DNA of 64,000 bases from Punica granatum (Eukaryota > Streptophyta > Magnoliopsida > Myrtales > Lythraceae): assembly GCF_007655135.1 (NCBI RefSeq), contig NC_045134.1, forward strand, positions 20,298,568 to 20,362,567, written 5' to 3'. The notes below the pieces were generated by a model that was not told the DNA's origin, ran no database searches, and saw nothing but the letters and a program-made list of their open reading frames with translations. The position numbers and the translations under genes are program-made. This document shows positions 1 through 10,927 of the stretch, piece by piece; positions within the stretch are counted from its first letter, which is position 1; each line of letters begins with the position of its first letter.

Positions 1-3000
1 GGCAACAGTGAGAGCAAGAAGGAAGATGGCACTACAGTAGTGACATCTGATGGAGAGACCTACATTGTTTGTGATGAAGTTTATGTGATTCTCACATGTC
101 AGGATTCTATTTGGGTTGCAGATACAGGTGCCTCATTTCATGTCACTCCTCATCGGGATTTCTTCTCATCTTACACTTCTGGGGACTATGGTTATGTGAG
201 AATGGGGAATGGACAGTCATGCAAGATAGTCGGTATTGGTGATGTAGGTCTAGAGATAGAGCTTGGCTGGAAGTTGTTTCTGAAGAACGTGAGGCATGTT
301 CGAGAAATTTGCCTTAACCTAATTTCGACGGGTCAGCTTGATGATGAAGGCTACAGTAACGAATTTAGTAATGGGAGATGGAAACTCTACAAGGGTTTAT
401 TGATTGTGGCACGGGGCCAGAAAACTGACACTCTCTACAGCTGCGTGCCAGGCACAACTCCGATCAGGTTAATGTTGCTGAGGATTATCCTATCGAGCTA
501 TAGCACAAGAGACTTGGGCATATCAGCGAGAAAGGTATTCAAATTCTTGCTAGAAAGCAGTCTTTGCCCGTTAAAGGTGTTCACTTGAGCACTTGTGATC
601 ACTGTTTAGCTGGTAAGCAGAGGAGAGTTTCTTTTGTTAGAAGTCGTCCCTCTAGATACGATCATATACTTGATCTTGTGTATACTGATGTTTGTTTCAT
701 GTCGGATAGATCTCTTGGTGGTGCTCTCTATTTTGTGACATTTATAGATGATCACTCCAGGAAGGTTTGGGCTTATCCTATGAGAACTAAAGATCAGGTG
801 ACTGAGATTTTCAAGAACTTCCATGTAGCAATGGAAAGAGAAACGGGCATGAAGTTAAAATGTGTCAGAGCTGATAATGGCAATGAGTATAGGGGGTCCT
901 TTTGAGGACCATTATAGGACTCACGGGATCAAACTTGAGAAGACGGTACCGAAGACACCATAGCAGAATGGGCTTGCAGAGAGGATGGACCGCACAATTG
1001 TTGAGAGAGTTCGTTGTATGCTTTCTCAGGAAAAACTGTCTAAGTCTTTTTGGGGCGAGACAATGAGGATAGCGGTTGATCTTATTAATCTTACACCTCA
1101 GTTGCACTTGATGGAGATGTACCTCAGCAGGTATGGATTGGCAAGGAAGTATCGTGTAAGAATCTCAGAGTCTTCGGGTGCAGGGTATCTGTTCACATTC
1201 CTCGAGATGAATGATCAAAGCTCGATACTAAGGCAAAACAATGCATCTTCTTAGGTTATGCACATGAAGAGTTCGGGTACAGGCTTTGAGACCCTGATAG
1301 TAGGAAGATCATCAGGAGCAGGGATGTTGTGTTCTTTGAGGACCAGACAATCGAGGATTTGCAAAAGTTGGAGAAGGCCGAAGTAAGCAGTCCTCACGAG
1401 ATCTCTATTCCCGTACCGATTGATGTAGAGCATCCAGTAGAAGAGGTTCTTGGTGCGTATGAAGACAACACGACTGGGGGTGAGATTCCTCAGGTAGATG
1501 ATGATGTGACTGCGGATGATACAGGCTCGCAATTATAGTTAGAGCCTGCAGATAATTTACCTAGAAGATCTGACAAAATAAGATGACCTTCTACAAGATA
1601 TCCACCTCATGAGTATGTTTTATTGATTGACGGGGGAGAACCTGAGTGCTATGATGAAGCTGTGACACATGAGCACAAAGAGCATTGTTTGAAGGCGATG
1701 AATGAGGAGATGAACTCTTTGTCTGAGAATCACACATATGACTTAGTGAAGCTACCACAAGGTAAGAGAGCACTAAAGAACAAATGGGTCTACAAGTTGA
1801 AAACAGAGAACTCACGGCCTCGATACAAAGCTCGACTAGTAGTGAAAGGCTTCAACTAGAAGAAAGGAGTTGACTTTGAGGAGATCTTCTTGCCCATTGT
1901 CAAGATGTCATCCATCCGAGTTGTTCTCGCAATGGCAGCTAGTATGAATTTGGAGATCGAGCAACTGGATGTTAAAACAGCTTTCCTGCATGGTGACTTG
2001 GAGGAAGAAATATATATGGAGCAGCCTGAAGGATTTCGAGTTAAATGTAAGGAGCATTTGGTGTGCAGGTTGAGGAAGAGCTTGCATGGGCTTAAACAAG
2101 CACCTCGACAATGGTACAAAAAGTTTGACTCTTTCATGTTGAACCATGGTTACACACGGACTACTTCAGATCATTGTGTGTTCGTGAAACAATTCTCGGA
2201 TGGTGACTTTATCATTTTACTATTATATATGGATGATATGTTGCTTGTCGGTCATAATATGAGCAAGATTGCAGAGTTGAAAAAAGAGCTCAGCAAGTCC
2301 TTTGCCATGAAGGATTTGGGACCGGCGAAGCAGATCCTTGGGATGCATATTTCTCGTGACAGATCAAGTGGAAAAATTTGACTTTCTCAAGAGAAGTACA
2401 TCGAGAAGATTTTGGATCGGTTCAATGTGGGTAATGCTAAACCAGTTTCATCACCACCTGCTTCTCATTTCAAACTTAGATCGAAACAATGTCCTACAAG
2501 TAGGAAAGAGAAAGAAGAGATGAATAAAGTCCCTTACTCATCAACTGTAGGGAGTTTGATGTATGCCATGGTCTGTACAAGACTAGTTATCGTTCATTCT
2601 GTTGATGTAGTTAGTCGTTTTCTCTCTAATCCGGGGAAAGAGCATTGGAATGCAGTTAAGTGGATCCTGAGGTATTTCAAAGGAACACCCAAGGTGTTTT
2701 TACACTTTGGCACGGGTAAGCCGGAGCTAGTGGGCTACACGAATGCGGATATGGCAGGAGATATCGATTCCCGGAAATCTACTTCGGGATACTTGATGAC
2801 TTTTGCAGGGGGGAGCTATCTCATGGCAATCAAGGCTTCAATAGTGCATCATTTTGTCTACAACGGAACCAGAATACATTGCGGTGACAGAAGGTTGCAA
2901 GGAGATGTTGTAGTTGCAAAAGTTTTTGCAGGAGTTGAGCTTAAAACAAGAAAGGTATGTTCTACATTGTGATAGTCAAAGCGTCATTCATCTTTGCAAG

Positions 3001-3198
3001 AATCCCACTTTCCATTCGTAGTCGAAGCATATCGATATTAATTTTTATTAAATTAGAGATGTGTTGGACTCTAAGTTAGTGAAGCTAAACAAAGTGCACA
3101 CTGATGGGAATAGAGCTTATATGATCACAAAACCTCTCGCCAAGGAGAAGCTACATGTTTGCCAAAATTTAGTCGGTATGTTCGAAGCCTCTAAATAG
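1..3198 (+). pseudogene. copia pol pseudogene (protease, integrase, RT, RNase H)
   Basis: In order one sees an aspartic protease site DTGAS (about 121-135), a GAG-pre-integrase region to about 588, an integrase core with TDVCF and the ADNGNEYRG block (564-905), an integrase tail (985-1260), then the RT from about 1623 with KWVYKLK, LDVKTAFLHG and the catalytic YMDD (around 2226-2237). It ends in RNase H with YTNADMAGD and a DSQS block after 2970. The final stop is at 3196-3198. Breaks include a frameshift near 560, a stop after the RGSF residues near 903, TAG at about 1857 (probably from a Gln codon), TGA near 2379 (probably from Trp) and a frame loss near 2830. The RNase H glutamate segment is damaged. 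It cannot make a polyprotein. Confidence 0.9.
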
Positions 3199-3200
3199 TC

Positions 3201-3213
3201 AGGAAGGGGAGTT
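3201..3213 (+). other. C1 polypurine tract
   Basis: A purine-rich run (aggaaggggag followed by tt) lies immediately before the LTR start TGTTGGG. This is the expected plus-strand primer position of a copia element. Confidence 0.75.
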
Positions 3214-3857
3214 TGTTGGGTATCCCTCCAATTTGGAGGAAGTTGGGCTCAAAATCTTATTGGGCTTTTATCGGGCTTTAATAGGCTCAATGATCCACTT
3301 TTATTATGGTTTATTTTTCAGCAAGATGCGGCAGAATTAAGATCAGATCAACAGTATAGAGCAGCAAAATACAGAGAGTAGCAGAGCTGTTTTTCCAGTC
3401 CGACCAGCTGAAGATCAAACCTCGAATGAGACATCAAACGAACTCCGATCGGGACGAAATTTTGACAGCGGCTTCACAACACATGGGGCTAAGTTCTTAA
3501 TGGTAAGAATTCTTATTCAAGCTCTCTAGATGCTGTTTCCGCTGATTTGTAAACCACCCAGTGTGGGTGACGAATTTGGTATTTTAGTGATCCAGGATAG
3601 TGTTTCTCTTGAGTTTGGTGATCCAAGGGTTTACCCTTGATGAAAAACATTGTATAACCTTCATTGATAGTGGATCGTTGATTCGGAGTTGATCCCGTAA
3701 TTTTTCCCCATATCGGGGTTTTCCACGTAAAATTCTTGGTGTTCTTTTTCTTTATTGCTTGTTGGTTGATTTGATTGGTTTCTATCTCGATTACACTAGT
3801 AGGGGAGGAAGATTAATTGCTGCGTTGTTGTTTAGTTGAGCACACCCCTTCCTAACA
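3214..3857 (+). repeat. C1 3' LTR
   Basis: The 644-bp LTR begins TGTTGGG after the polypurine tract and ends CCTAACA, giving the short imperfect inverted termini usual for copia LTRs. The partner LTR lies outside the window, so the borders rest on the termini and the polypurine tract only. Confidence 0.8.
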
Positions 3858-5465
3858 AAATTCAATTTTACTTTTAGTACACTTTTGTGTACTAATTTGT
3901 GAATTTATCTTCGGTTTTTTACCTGTTGTTATCGCATCAGTTAACATAATAATTTATTGCGATGAAAACCGCGAAGACCACTTTCTAATTAACTAAGAAA
4001 ATGAGGAGAAAAGATTTGACAGGGACAAAAGTTTTAGTCAATACATTATATAACTTATTAAATCACAAAACAAATTTATTCTCCTATATTCACAAAACAA
4101 AAGATTTGCTTTCCTTTTCAAAGTACTCTCAACTTCCAACTGTTCTCCAATGATTGTCAAACTGCTAAACTACCCAGACACGATCTCGTTCTTCTTAAAT
4201 AGTTTATGATTCTTTAAATATGTTCACTACTGAGTACTCACTGTTCATCATTTTTGTCGCCTCCTCCATAATCGCGGATTGATCTAATGTTGCTTCATCA
4301 AAGTTTTGTTGTTCATCTCCTTTCCTGTTTTCTAATTTCCTTTCAATATTTCATATTTTCACTATCGTGATCTCTTACTTCATTCTTTTATCGTCAAATA
4401 CAAATTCTTCCACAGTGCAGATTCATCTCACAGGGCTGGCGAACCTATCCAGTTTTGGATCTCCTAAACACCACGAAGTAAGACGGTATCTATTATATCT
4501 TGATGTTTTTCTAATTAGGCAATGGGCACTTTCTCTAATCAGTAAATAGTTGGATTTATCGCACCTACAGTTCTGGGGATCCTGCCATTTTCCTACCCTC
4601 TGCTCACAGACATCCAAGCAACTCTACATCAGAAAGTAAATGCGGTCTTTAGAGGAAAAGAGGTGGAGATAGCATGTGAGGTAAATGTCTTCAAATAATT
4701 AAGACAAATTCGAGCATATTTTTATGATGATTATTTTCCTTTAATTCCTTTTCTTTCGTCTAGGCTAAACCTTCTGAAAAATAAACTTTTACGCTACTTA
4801 TCGATAGATCGAGATAGTATAATGTTTAGGCAGATTGTTTGTTATTCATTGTTTTGAGTTAAATGCATTCTGCCCCCTATCTATGGGCTGAGTTTGGTTT
4901 ACTCTGACCTTCAATATTTTGTAAATTACCCCTCGACTAACCCGGAAATAAGCAAAGTGACTCCTCGGCCACAATTCTGGCCAAATGAGCTCACATGCCA
5001 CTCACATGGCATTTTAAAAAGTGCAAAATTGTCACTTAAGTAATTGATACTTGTAAAAGAGTGAAATTGAAAAAAAAAATTTAGGTCACTGAACAGTGAT
5101 CCATCGCAACCATCCGCCAAGACCCGACAGCCTCGCCATTTCCACCTTCTCCCCAGTGACCCACCACCGCAGCCTCCTTGTTAGCGACTAGATGACCCCA
5201 CTGTTGCAGAGTTGACCATCTCCATGAACCCACCCTTGCAGCACGCAGCCTTCTTCTCAAGCAGTTGTAACCCATCTCTCAAGTCGAGTAAACTTGACAA
5301 TCTCCTCTCCCAGACGGTCTCCGATCAGCCTTCGATGCAGACAGCGACAACCCATCTCCCAAGGCGACCCATCTCCCTGCCAGCCTCCTCCCCTTTCTCC
5401 CTAGTGAGGTGGCCAGTGGCATTTGCGACCTCACCAAGAGGGGAGCTTGCTGGCGGGAGAGCTCC
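3858..5465. other. AT-rich intergenic DNA with exon-like remnant
   Basis: There is no recognisable full gene. From 4561 to 4680 a plus-strand frame of 40 codons is open and runs straight into a good splice donor (gag|gtaaatg), with a possible acceptor (ctacag) near 4570. It could be an orphan exon or gene fragment, but the product is not recognised. The segment 5100-5460 is C-rich and codes nothing convincing on either strand. Confidence 0.4.
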
Positions 5466-5603
5466 CGCAGATGCAGAAAATAAATGTGCGGAAAATAAAT
5501 GAGCAGTAAATAAATGAAAGCGGTAAATAAAGAAATGAACAAGCAAATAGACAAACGGAATCGAGCCCAAACCCCCTAAGTGTCTCCAGTGGAGTCCCCA
5601 AGC
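5466..5603 (-). mobile_element. E3 internal leader remnant with primer binding site
   Basis: This short stretch resembles 17610-17749 of element E1 (an A-rich leader followed by 'cgagcc-aaccc' and 'ctaagtgt'). It holds a primer site at 5583-5600 which, read on the minus strand, is TGGGGACTCCACTGGAGA, close to the E1 site. It marks the start of the E3 internal region next to the 5' LTR. The rest of E3 is missing to the left of about 5466. Confidence 0.7.
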
Positions 5604-6269
5604 TATGCGGACTCGAATTTCGTCTCGTCGGGGTCCACATGCGCGCGATCGATCCCCAGGCTTGGGAGTGTCCACCTTCCCGTAGGGACGCGTGACGGAC
5701 AAGCGTGAGAATGAGTCATCACTACCTGTTTACGATCCTAAGGTCGAGGGCTGGTGAGTTGCTCGGGTATGGGGGTATTGGGTATACCTAGTAACTAAGG
5801 CTTATGGTCTTGCAGAACCGAAAATTCTGGATTTGGAAGTTTTGTTACGTGCAGGTCTATATCCCTTATGTCCTATCGATACTCTAGTCTTTCTAGGGTT
5901 TGCCATTTTTATTCATTTACTGCTTGAGTTAAGTTTCGCTCATCTTGCCCGTTTTGACACCGTAAATTCATAAAAGCAATCGATTCGATTTAAGAGGCCA
6001 AAAGAAAAGCGGATCCTTGGGTTAGGAGATTGGTCCACCGTCCTCGTATCTTGGCTAACCGAACCGTGATGGCCGGTTCACCATGTTGACCAGTTCCGTG
6101 ACTCGTGTGGTCTTGCTCATCTCGGGGACCTGTAAACCGACTCAACCTGTTCCAACTCTCAGGCTCCACGCTTGCCGACCGGGATCATAACATAAATAAA
6201 ATGTACAAATAAACACCTCACAATGTACTCTTGAATAATGAATACAAATTACAACAAATGGATCCCGGT
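5604..6269 (-). repeat. E3 5' LTR, segment 3 (LTR 3' end)
   Basis: The segment is homologous to the LTR ends of E1 (6270 on, and 17750 on) and, inverted, to the end of the E2 LTR. Shared blocks include the 'tccaccttcccgt' region, the 'acgacccgaaggtcgag'-like block and 'gacaccgtaaattc'. Its outer terminus reads tatgcgg, so the usual TG is mutated. The segment stops at 6269 where E1 is inserted and continues at 22275. The matching stretch of E1's own LTR at about 6905-6985 runs across that point without a break. Confidence 0.85.
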
Positions 6270-8063
6270 TGTACGGACCCGAATGTGGACTCTCGTCGGG
6301 GCCCGCATGCGTGCTTTTGGATCACGCTGCTTGAGAGTGTCCACCTTCCCGTGGGGATGCGTGACGGACACACGTGAGAGAAGGAGTCGCCACTTATCAT
6401 TTTACGACCCGAAGGTCGAGGGCGGATAAGTTACCCGGGGTCTAGGGGTATGGAACACCTAGTTGTTGTTAAGGCAATGGTCTGTACGGAACCGGAAAGT
6501 CCGTGTTCGGGGGTTCATGTTACGTGCAGGCCTATATCCCGCACGCCCTTTCGGTACTCTGGTTTGCTAGGCTTGCATTTTTATTTTATTTACCGCATGA
6601 ATTAGGGTGCACTCGACTCACACGTTTTGACACCGTAAATTCGTTGAATTAAACGGTGTCGATTGAGAAGCCGAGAGAAAAGTAAGCCTGTATGTCGAGG
6701 AATGGGTTCACTATCTTTCGTTACAGTTCATCGAACCATAACGGTTGACTCCCTGCGTGAACCGAAACCACGAACTTTGAGGTTTACTTTCCTATGGGCA
6801 AACGTTGAATCGATTTCGATTAATTCTACTCTCGAACCGTTCGCTCACTGAATGGGATTCTTACAATAACAAATGTACAAATAACTCCTTACAATGTGCT
6901 CTCAGAATAAATACAATAAATTACAAATGATTGAATCCCATTCGGTTCGCTTTCAGTTAATATTCCTCTCGATTCACCGTGAGTTTAGGAAATAACCGAA
7001 AAGTGCAATTCAGTGGGCTCTCAGTGAATGGGGGATTGAACCCGTGAGTGATGATTGGGGCGTTGGACTCTGTGATCGATGATTAGGGCGTTGAACCCTA
7101 ATATTATTCGGCCTAGGGATCAGGCTCGACCCGCATGGCAAACAGGTGCGAAAAGATAACAAGCAGCAGGTAAATAACAGACGATGTGTTTGTATTCACC
7201 GAATTTACGTGGATTAGCAAGTTGTTAATCCGGGGTATTTTGGCATGCAAATCCTACCCTAGAAAACAAACGTGTGCCAATGTTTTAGCATTCGGTTTTG
7301 GTTTGAGAACCTGACATATTGGGTGTCCGTAGTCAAGTTTCGTGTGTGTGGATTGTTTTTACAGTGATTCGGTGTTGTGACACTGAATTACCACTGAATT
7401 GATCCAAACTTGTATTTTGACTCTAGATTTAGAACCTAGAGTTCCACCTAACCATTTTCTAGCATTTGGTTAAGTCGAGTGAAATGATTAGTCAGGTAAT
7501 TGTCTTTTCGATACAGAATACCCGACTAGCACCCTAAACAATGCTAAGATGATGCCAAATCACAAAATGATGTTCTTGCCCTTGATTTGAAAATTTGTTT
7601 TCAAAAAAGGGAAACAACACAATATGGATTTGAAAGTATGAGGGTTTTGAAAAGGGCATTAACATCGTTTTGTAATTCGTCGACACGAGTTACAAATTAA
7701 TGTCCAATTTGTGCAAATTCGTTTAAATTGAATGAATTAACCGTGTGAACGTCCCGATTAACTCGTTCGTGAAATTAATGCTTAAGGGTTGTGCCTAATG
7801 CATTAATTGTGAAAACGATTCGTGACTCGACGACCAAGACGATTCCATAAGGATCGAGGATAATTTGGTCCAATGACCGAAACTACCCTCGTAACCGAAT
7901 GGACCCGAATGAGTCATCGATACCCAAATCCATGCATGCTTTGTTTTGAAAAGACATTTTCATGCGATATTGCGACGATAATGTAAATTGCAAATTACAC
8001 GAAAGCCGAGAACGGACTCAAAATGGGAAGAGGAAGCCTCATGCAACCCGTACGAGTCTAAGA
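6270..8063 (-). repeat. E1 3' LTR, terminal 1.8 kb only
   Basis: The sequence is colinear with 17750-19543 at a constant offset of 11480 and about 97 percent identical. The match ends abruptly at 8063, where the sequence becomes the E2 integrase on the opposite strand. The first 2.7 kb of this LTR are therefore missing. Small open frames here (for example 6663-6851 and its twin at 18142-18330) are in LTR sequence and are not genes. Confidence 0.93.
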
Positions 8064-8589
8064 AGATCATCGAGAAAATGACGGTGACTTACAAAGATTG
8101 GCACAAGATGCTTCCTTTCGCGCTCTTGGCATACCGAACATCAATCCGCTCTTCAACTGGGGCAACCCCGTATTCTTTGGTCTACAGCATGGAGGCCGTC
8201 CTCTCGATCGAAGTGGAGATTCCTTCCATGAGGGTCCTCGCCGAGACCGAACTTGAAGAAGCAGAATGGGCGAAGCAACGTTTTGAACAGCTCAATCTCA
8301 TTGACGAGAAGCGACTAACAGCACTCTGTCATGGCCAATGCTACCAACAGAGAATGGCCCGAGCGTTCAATGCGAGAGTCCGCCACCGCGAGTTCAAACC
8401 CGGTGACCTCGTCCTGCGAAAAGTCCTACATATTACACCTGATTCTCGGGGCAAGTTCGCATACAAGTACGACGGACCTTTGGTCGTTAAGGAAGTCTTC
8501 TCCGGAGAGCAATTATCTTAAGCGACATGGACGGGACCGAAAATGCGCTCCCAGTCAACGCCGATGCCCTTAAGAAGTACTATCCCTGA
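8063..8589 (+). pseudogene. Tat-type gypsy integrase C-terminal fragment
   Basis: The fragment starts abruptly with KKIIEKMT. It carries the family blocks WHKMLPFALLAYRTS and TGATPYSLVYSMEAV, the charged EEAEWAKQRFEQL helix region, and the C-terminal barrel with FKPGDLVLRKVL. A 2-base insertion (or 1-base loss) near 8508 ends the open frame at 8519-8521. In the other frame the usual tail (MDGTENALPVNADALKKYY) follows to TGA at 8587-8589. The catalytic integrase core is missing, so it is not functional. Upstream, the open frame runs into E1 LTR sequence and gains a chance ATG at 7988. Confidence 0.9.
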
Positions 8590-9727
8590 TTGGGTGCTTC
8601 GTCGTTCTACAACCGTTGCATGTTCCCGTAGCTACAACTCACACTCCCAACACTTGTCTTCTTCTGTATTCTTCAGGCTCCGCGCCCGTTTTACTTCAGC
8701 GCATTTTCTGTTATCAGCATTTATGCCATCTCCATTCAATCCTTCCATATAAGGACATCTCCGAGAGAAAAAGAATAATTTTCCCGCTAGGTCGAAAACC
8801 TCCTCGAGGCGACCTAGGCAAAAATTAGGGAATGAGGGGCATGGCTTAAAATCCCACAAAGGGGAGTCGTGGCAAAATGAGAGCATAAATCATATCCTTG
8901 CTAGGCTGAAAACCCGCAAAGGGCGGTTTAGGCAAAAGTTAAAGGAACCGAGAGGTGCGATCGGACCCTATCTTGGGCGGTCGTAGCAAAAGGAGAGCAT
9001 TCATGAGAGAAAAGTCAAAATAAAATACCCCGTCAGGTCGTCACGCGTTTTGCGACCTGGGCAAAAATTAGGGGAAATTGTTGGTTCAACCACGAAAAAG
9101 CTGCGACACCTCGTGTGGAGCTATGACAAGTAGTGGTTTAGCGGTTTTTAACGCAAGCAAACTCTCTTCGACTCTTCGGGTTCAAGACATGCCTCGAAAT
9201 GAGTTCGAATCGTCGTATCTTTGATTTAGAGGATCCCTAAAGATCCTTCCTTTTACCTTCATACAAAAACTCTGCGAGTCATGCCCGCCTTGCAAAGGCC
9301 ATTCATTCAAGTCAAAGACATGTCATATTCGGGGACGCGGCCACCCCTCAAACGGCCACTGAATTTAAATTCCCGGAATATCATTACATAGATTTCTTTA
9401 CATATCGCAATTTCAGCAAGTTCTGCGCGATTGACAACGATCGTTGGTTATCGTTTTCCTGCATACAGGTCTGAGTGTACAGGTCCCAGGAGGTGTCCCC
9501 CCGAGCGGGCGTATGTCTGTCTCGTTCGACAAGTCGTAGTCCCTATCCGGGTGAAGGACCCAAAAATGAGCACACGTCAATTTCGCCAAACAAACCCATG
9601 GGCGCACAACCAGCGACAGGGCGCGGTTATCACTGCATTATTTCAGCACAATACCGGCTTAACACCAAACAGATAGCCCTACACTACCCCATAACAGTGA
9701 TTCTTACTCTCGCATTCACCGTTCTTT
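8590..9727 (+). other. E2 3' untranslated region, diverged internal repeats
   Basis: A motif recurs about four times (around 8785-8825, 8905-8940, 8960-9000 and 9030-9070). It has 'ctaggtcgaaaacc', then a 'gcgacctaggcaaaa' half and an 'aaattag' tail. A related motif occurs inverted in E1 at 14200-14460. This is characteristic of the stretch after pol in Tat-like elements. No open frame is credible. Confidence 0.7.
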
Positions 9728-10772
9728 GGACTTCGTGTCCTCATTTACTGTTTTCCGGACTTCGTGTCCGCATCTACTGCATTCCAGACTTCGCGTCCAC
9801 ATTTACTGCTTTCCGGACTTCGTGTCCATCTTTACGGCTTTTCGAACTTCGCGTCCAGGACTTCGTGTCCATCTTTACCGCTTTTCGGACTTCGCGTCCA
9901 GGACTTCGTGTCCATCTTTACTGCTTTTCGGACTTCGCGTCCATCTTTTACTGCTTTTCGGACTTCGCGTCCAGGACTTCGTGTCCATCTTTTACAGCTT
10001 TTCGGACTTCGCGTCCAGGACTTCGCGTCCAGGACTTCGTGTCCATCTTCTACTGCTTTTCGGACTTCGTGTCCAGGACTTCGTGTCCATCTTTTACAGC
10101 TTTTCGAACTTCGCGTCCAAGACTTCGTGTCCATCTTCTACTGCTTTTCGGACTTCGCGTCCAGGACTTCGTGTCCATCTTTTACTGCTTTTCGGACTTC
10201 GCGTCCAGGACTTCGTGTCCATCTTTATTACTTTTCGGACTTCGCGTCCAGGACTTCGTGTCCATCTTTTACTGCTTTTCGGACTGCACGTCCAGGACTT
10301 CGTGTCCATCTTTACTGCTTTTCGGACTTCGCGTCTAGGACTTCGTGTCCATCTTTAACTGCTTTTGGGACTTTGCGTCCAAGACTTCGTGTCCATCTTC
10401 ACCGTTTTTCGAACTTCGCGTCCAGGACTTCGTGTCCATCTTTACTGCTTTTCGGACTTCGTGTCCAGGACCCCGTGTCCATCTTTACTGCATTTTGGAC
10501 TTCGCGTCCGCATCTTTACTGCATTTTGGACTTCGTGTCCACATTCATTGCATTCCGGACTTCGTGTTCGAGTCTACTGCATTCCGGACTTCGTGTCCTC
10601 ATTTACTGCTTCCGGACTTCATGTCCGCATTCACTGCATTTTAGACTTCGCGTCTGCATCTATTGCATTTTGGACTTCGTGTCCACATTCATTGCATTCC
10701 GGACTTCGTGTCCTCATTTACTACTTCTTGGACTTCGTGTCCTCACTTAATGTCTTTCAAGTTTGCGTCCAC
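9728..10772 (+). repeat. E2 tandem array, 'ggacttcgTGTCC/ggacttcgCGTCC' family
   Basis: A 1.04 kb array is built from the 13-mers ggacttcgtgtcc and ggacttcgcgtcc, joined in pairs and separated by 'atctttactgcttttc'-type spacers. The main period is about 44 bp, drifting to single-core units of about 30 bp at both ends. Each core has ggac and gtcc as inverted arms. Because the units rarely contain stops, all three forward frames and parts of the reverse strand stay open for hundreds of codons; these are not genes. Confidence 0.95.
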
Positions 10773-10913
10773 ATTTACTAATTTATGGTTTTTACTATTT
10801 TTGCAACAGGCTCATATATTAGCAAAAACGAGGAGAATTGCCAAACGGTCGCCAGGACCAAACGAGGTGCTTCTTATAGTCTTTGGCTGCATCCTCTATC
10901 CGAGCACGCAACC

Positions 10914-10927
10914 AAAGAGGGGCAAGC
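10914..10927 (+). other. E2 polypurine tract
   Basis: The run aaagaggggcaagc lies immediately before the LTR start TGTCAGCACC, as expected for second-strand priming in a Tat-type element. Confidence 0.75.

Larger units (their letters stand above)
1..3857 (+). mobile_element. C1: Ty1/copia LTR retrotransposon, 5' part outside window
   Basis: The order protease, integrase, reverse transcriptase, RNase H, polypurine tract, 3' LTR on the plus strand is that of a Ty1/copia element. The window opens inside the polyprotein, so the 5' LTR, primer site and gag are not visible. Motifs are of the Tnt1/Tork type by general resemblance. The element is dead: its coding region carries several frameshifts and stop codons. 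Any target duplication cannot be checked because the left end is missing; the five bases after the LTR are aaaat. Confidence 0.93.

Noticed and set aside
9728..10772. Regular array with short repeats and spacers, superficially CRISPR-like
   Set aside because: The spacers are themselves repeats of one another, the unit is part of a plant retrotransposon 3' region, and the genome is eukaryotic.
9475..10781. Long overlapping open frames (up to 328 codons) in several frames, rich in 'FRTSRPGLRVH' type repeats
   Set aside because: They are the three forward translations of the E2 tandem array. The repeat lacks stops in most frames on both strands, and there is no start context or protein family.
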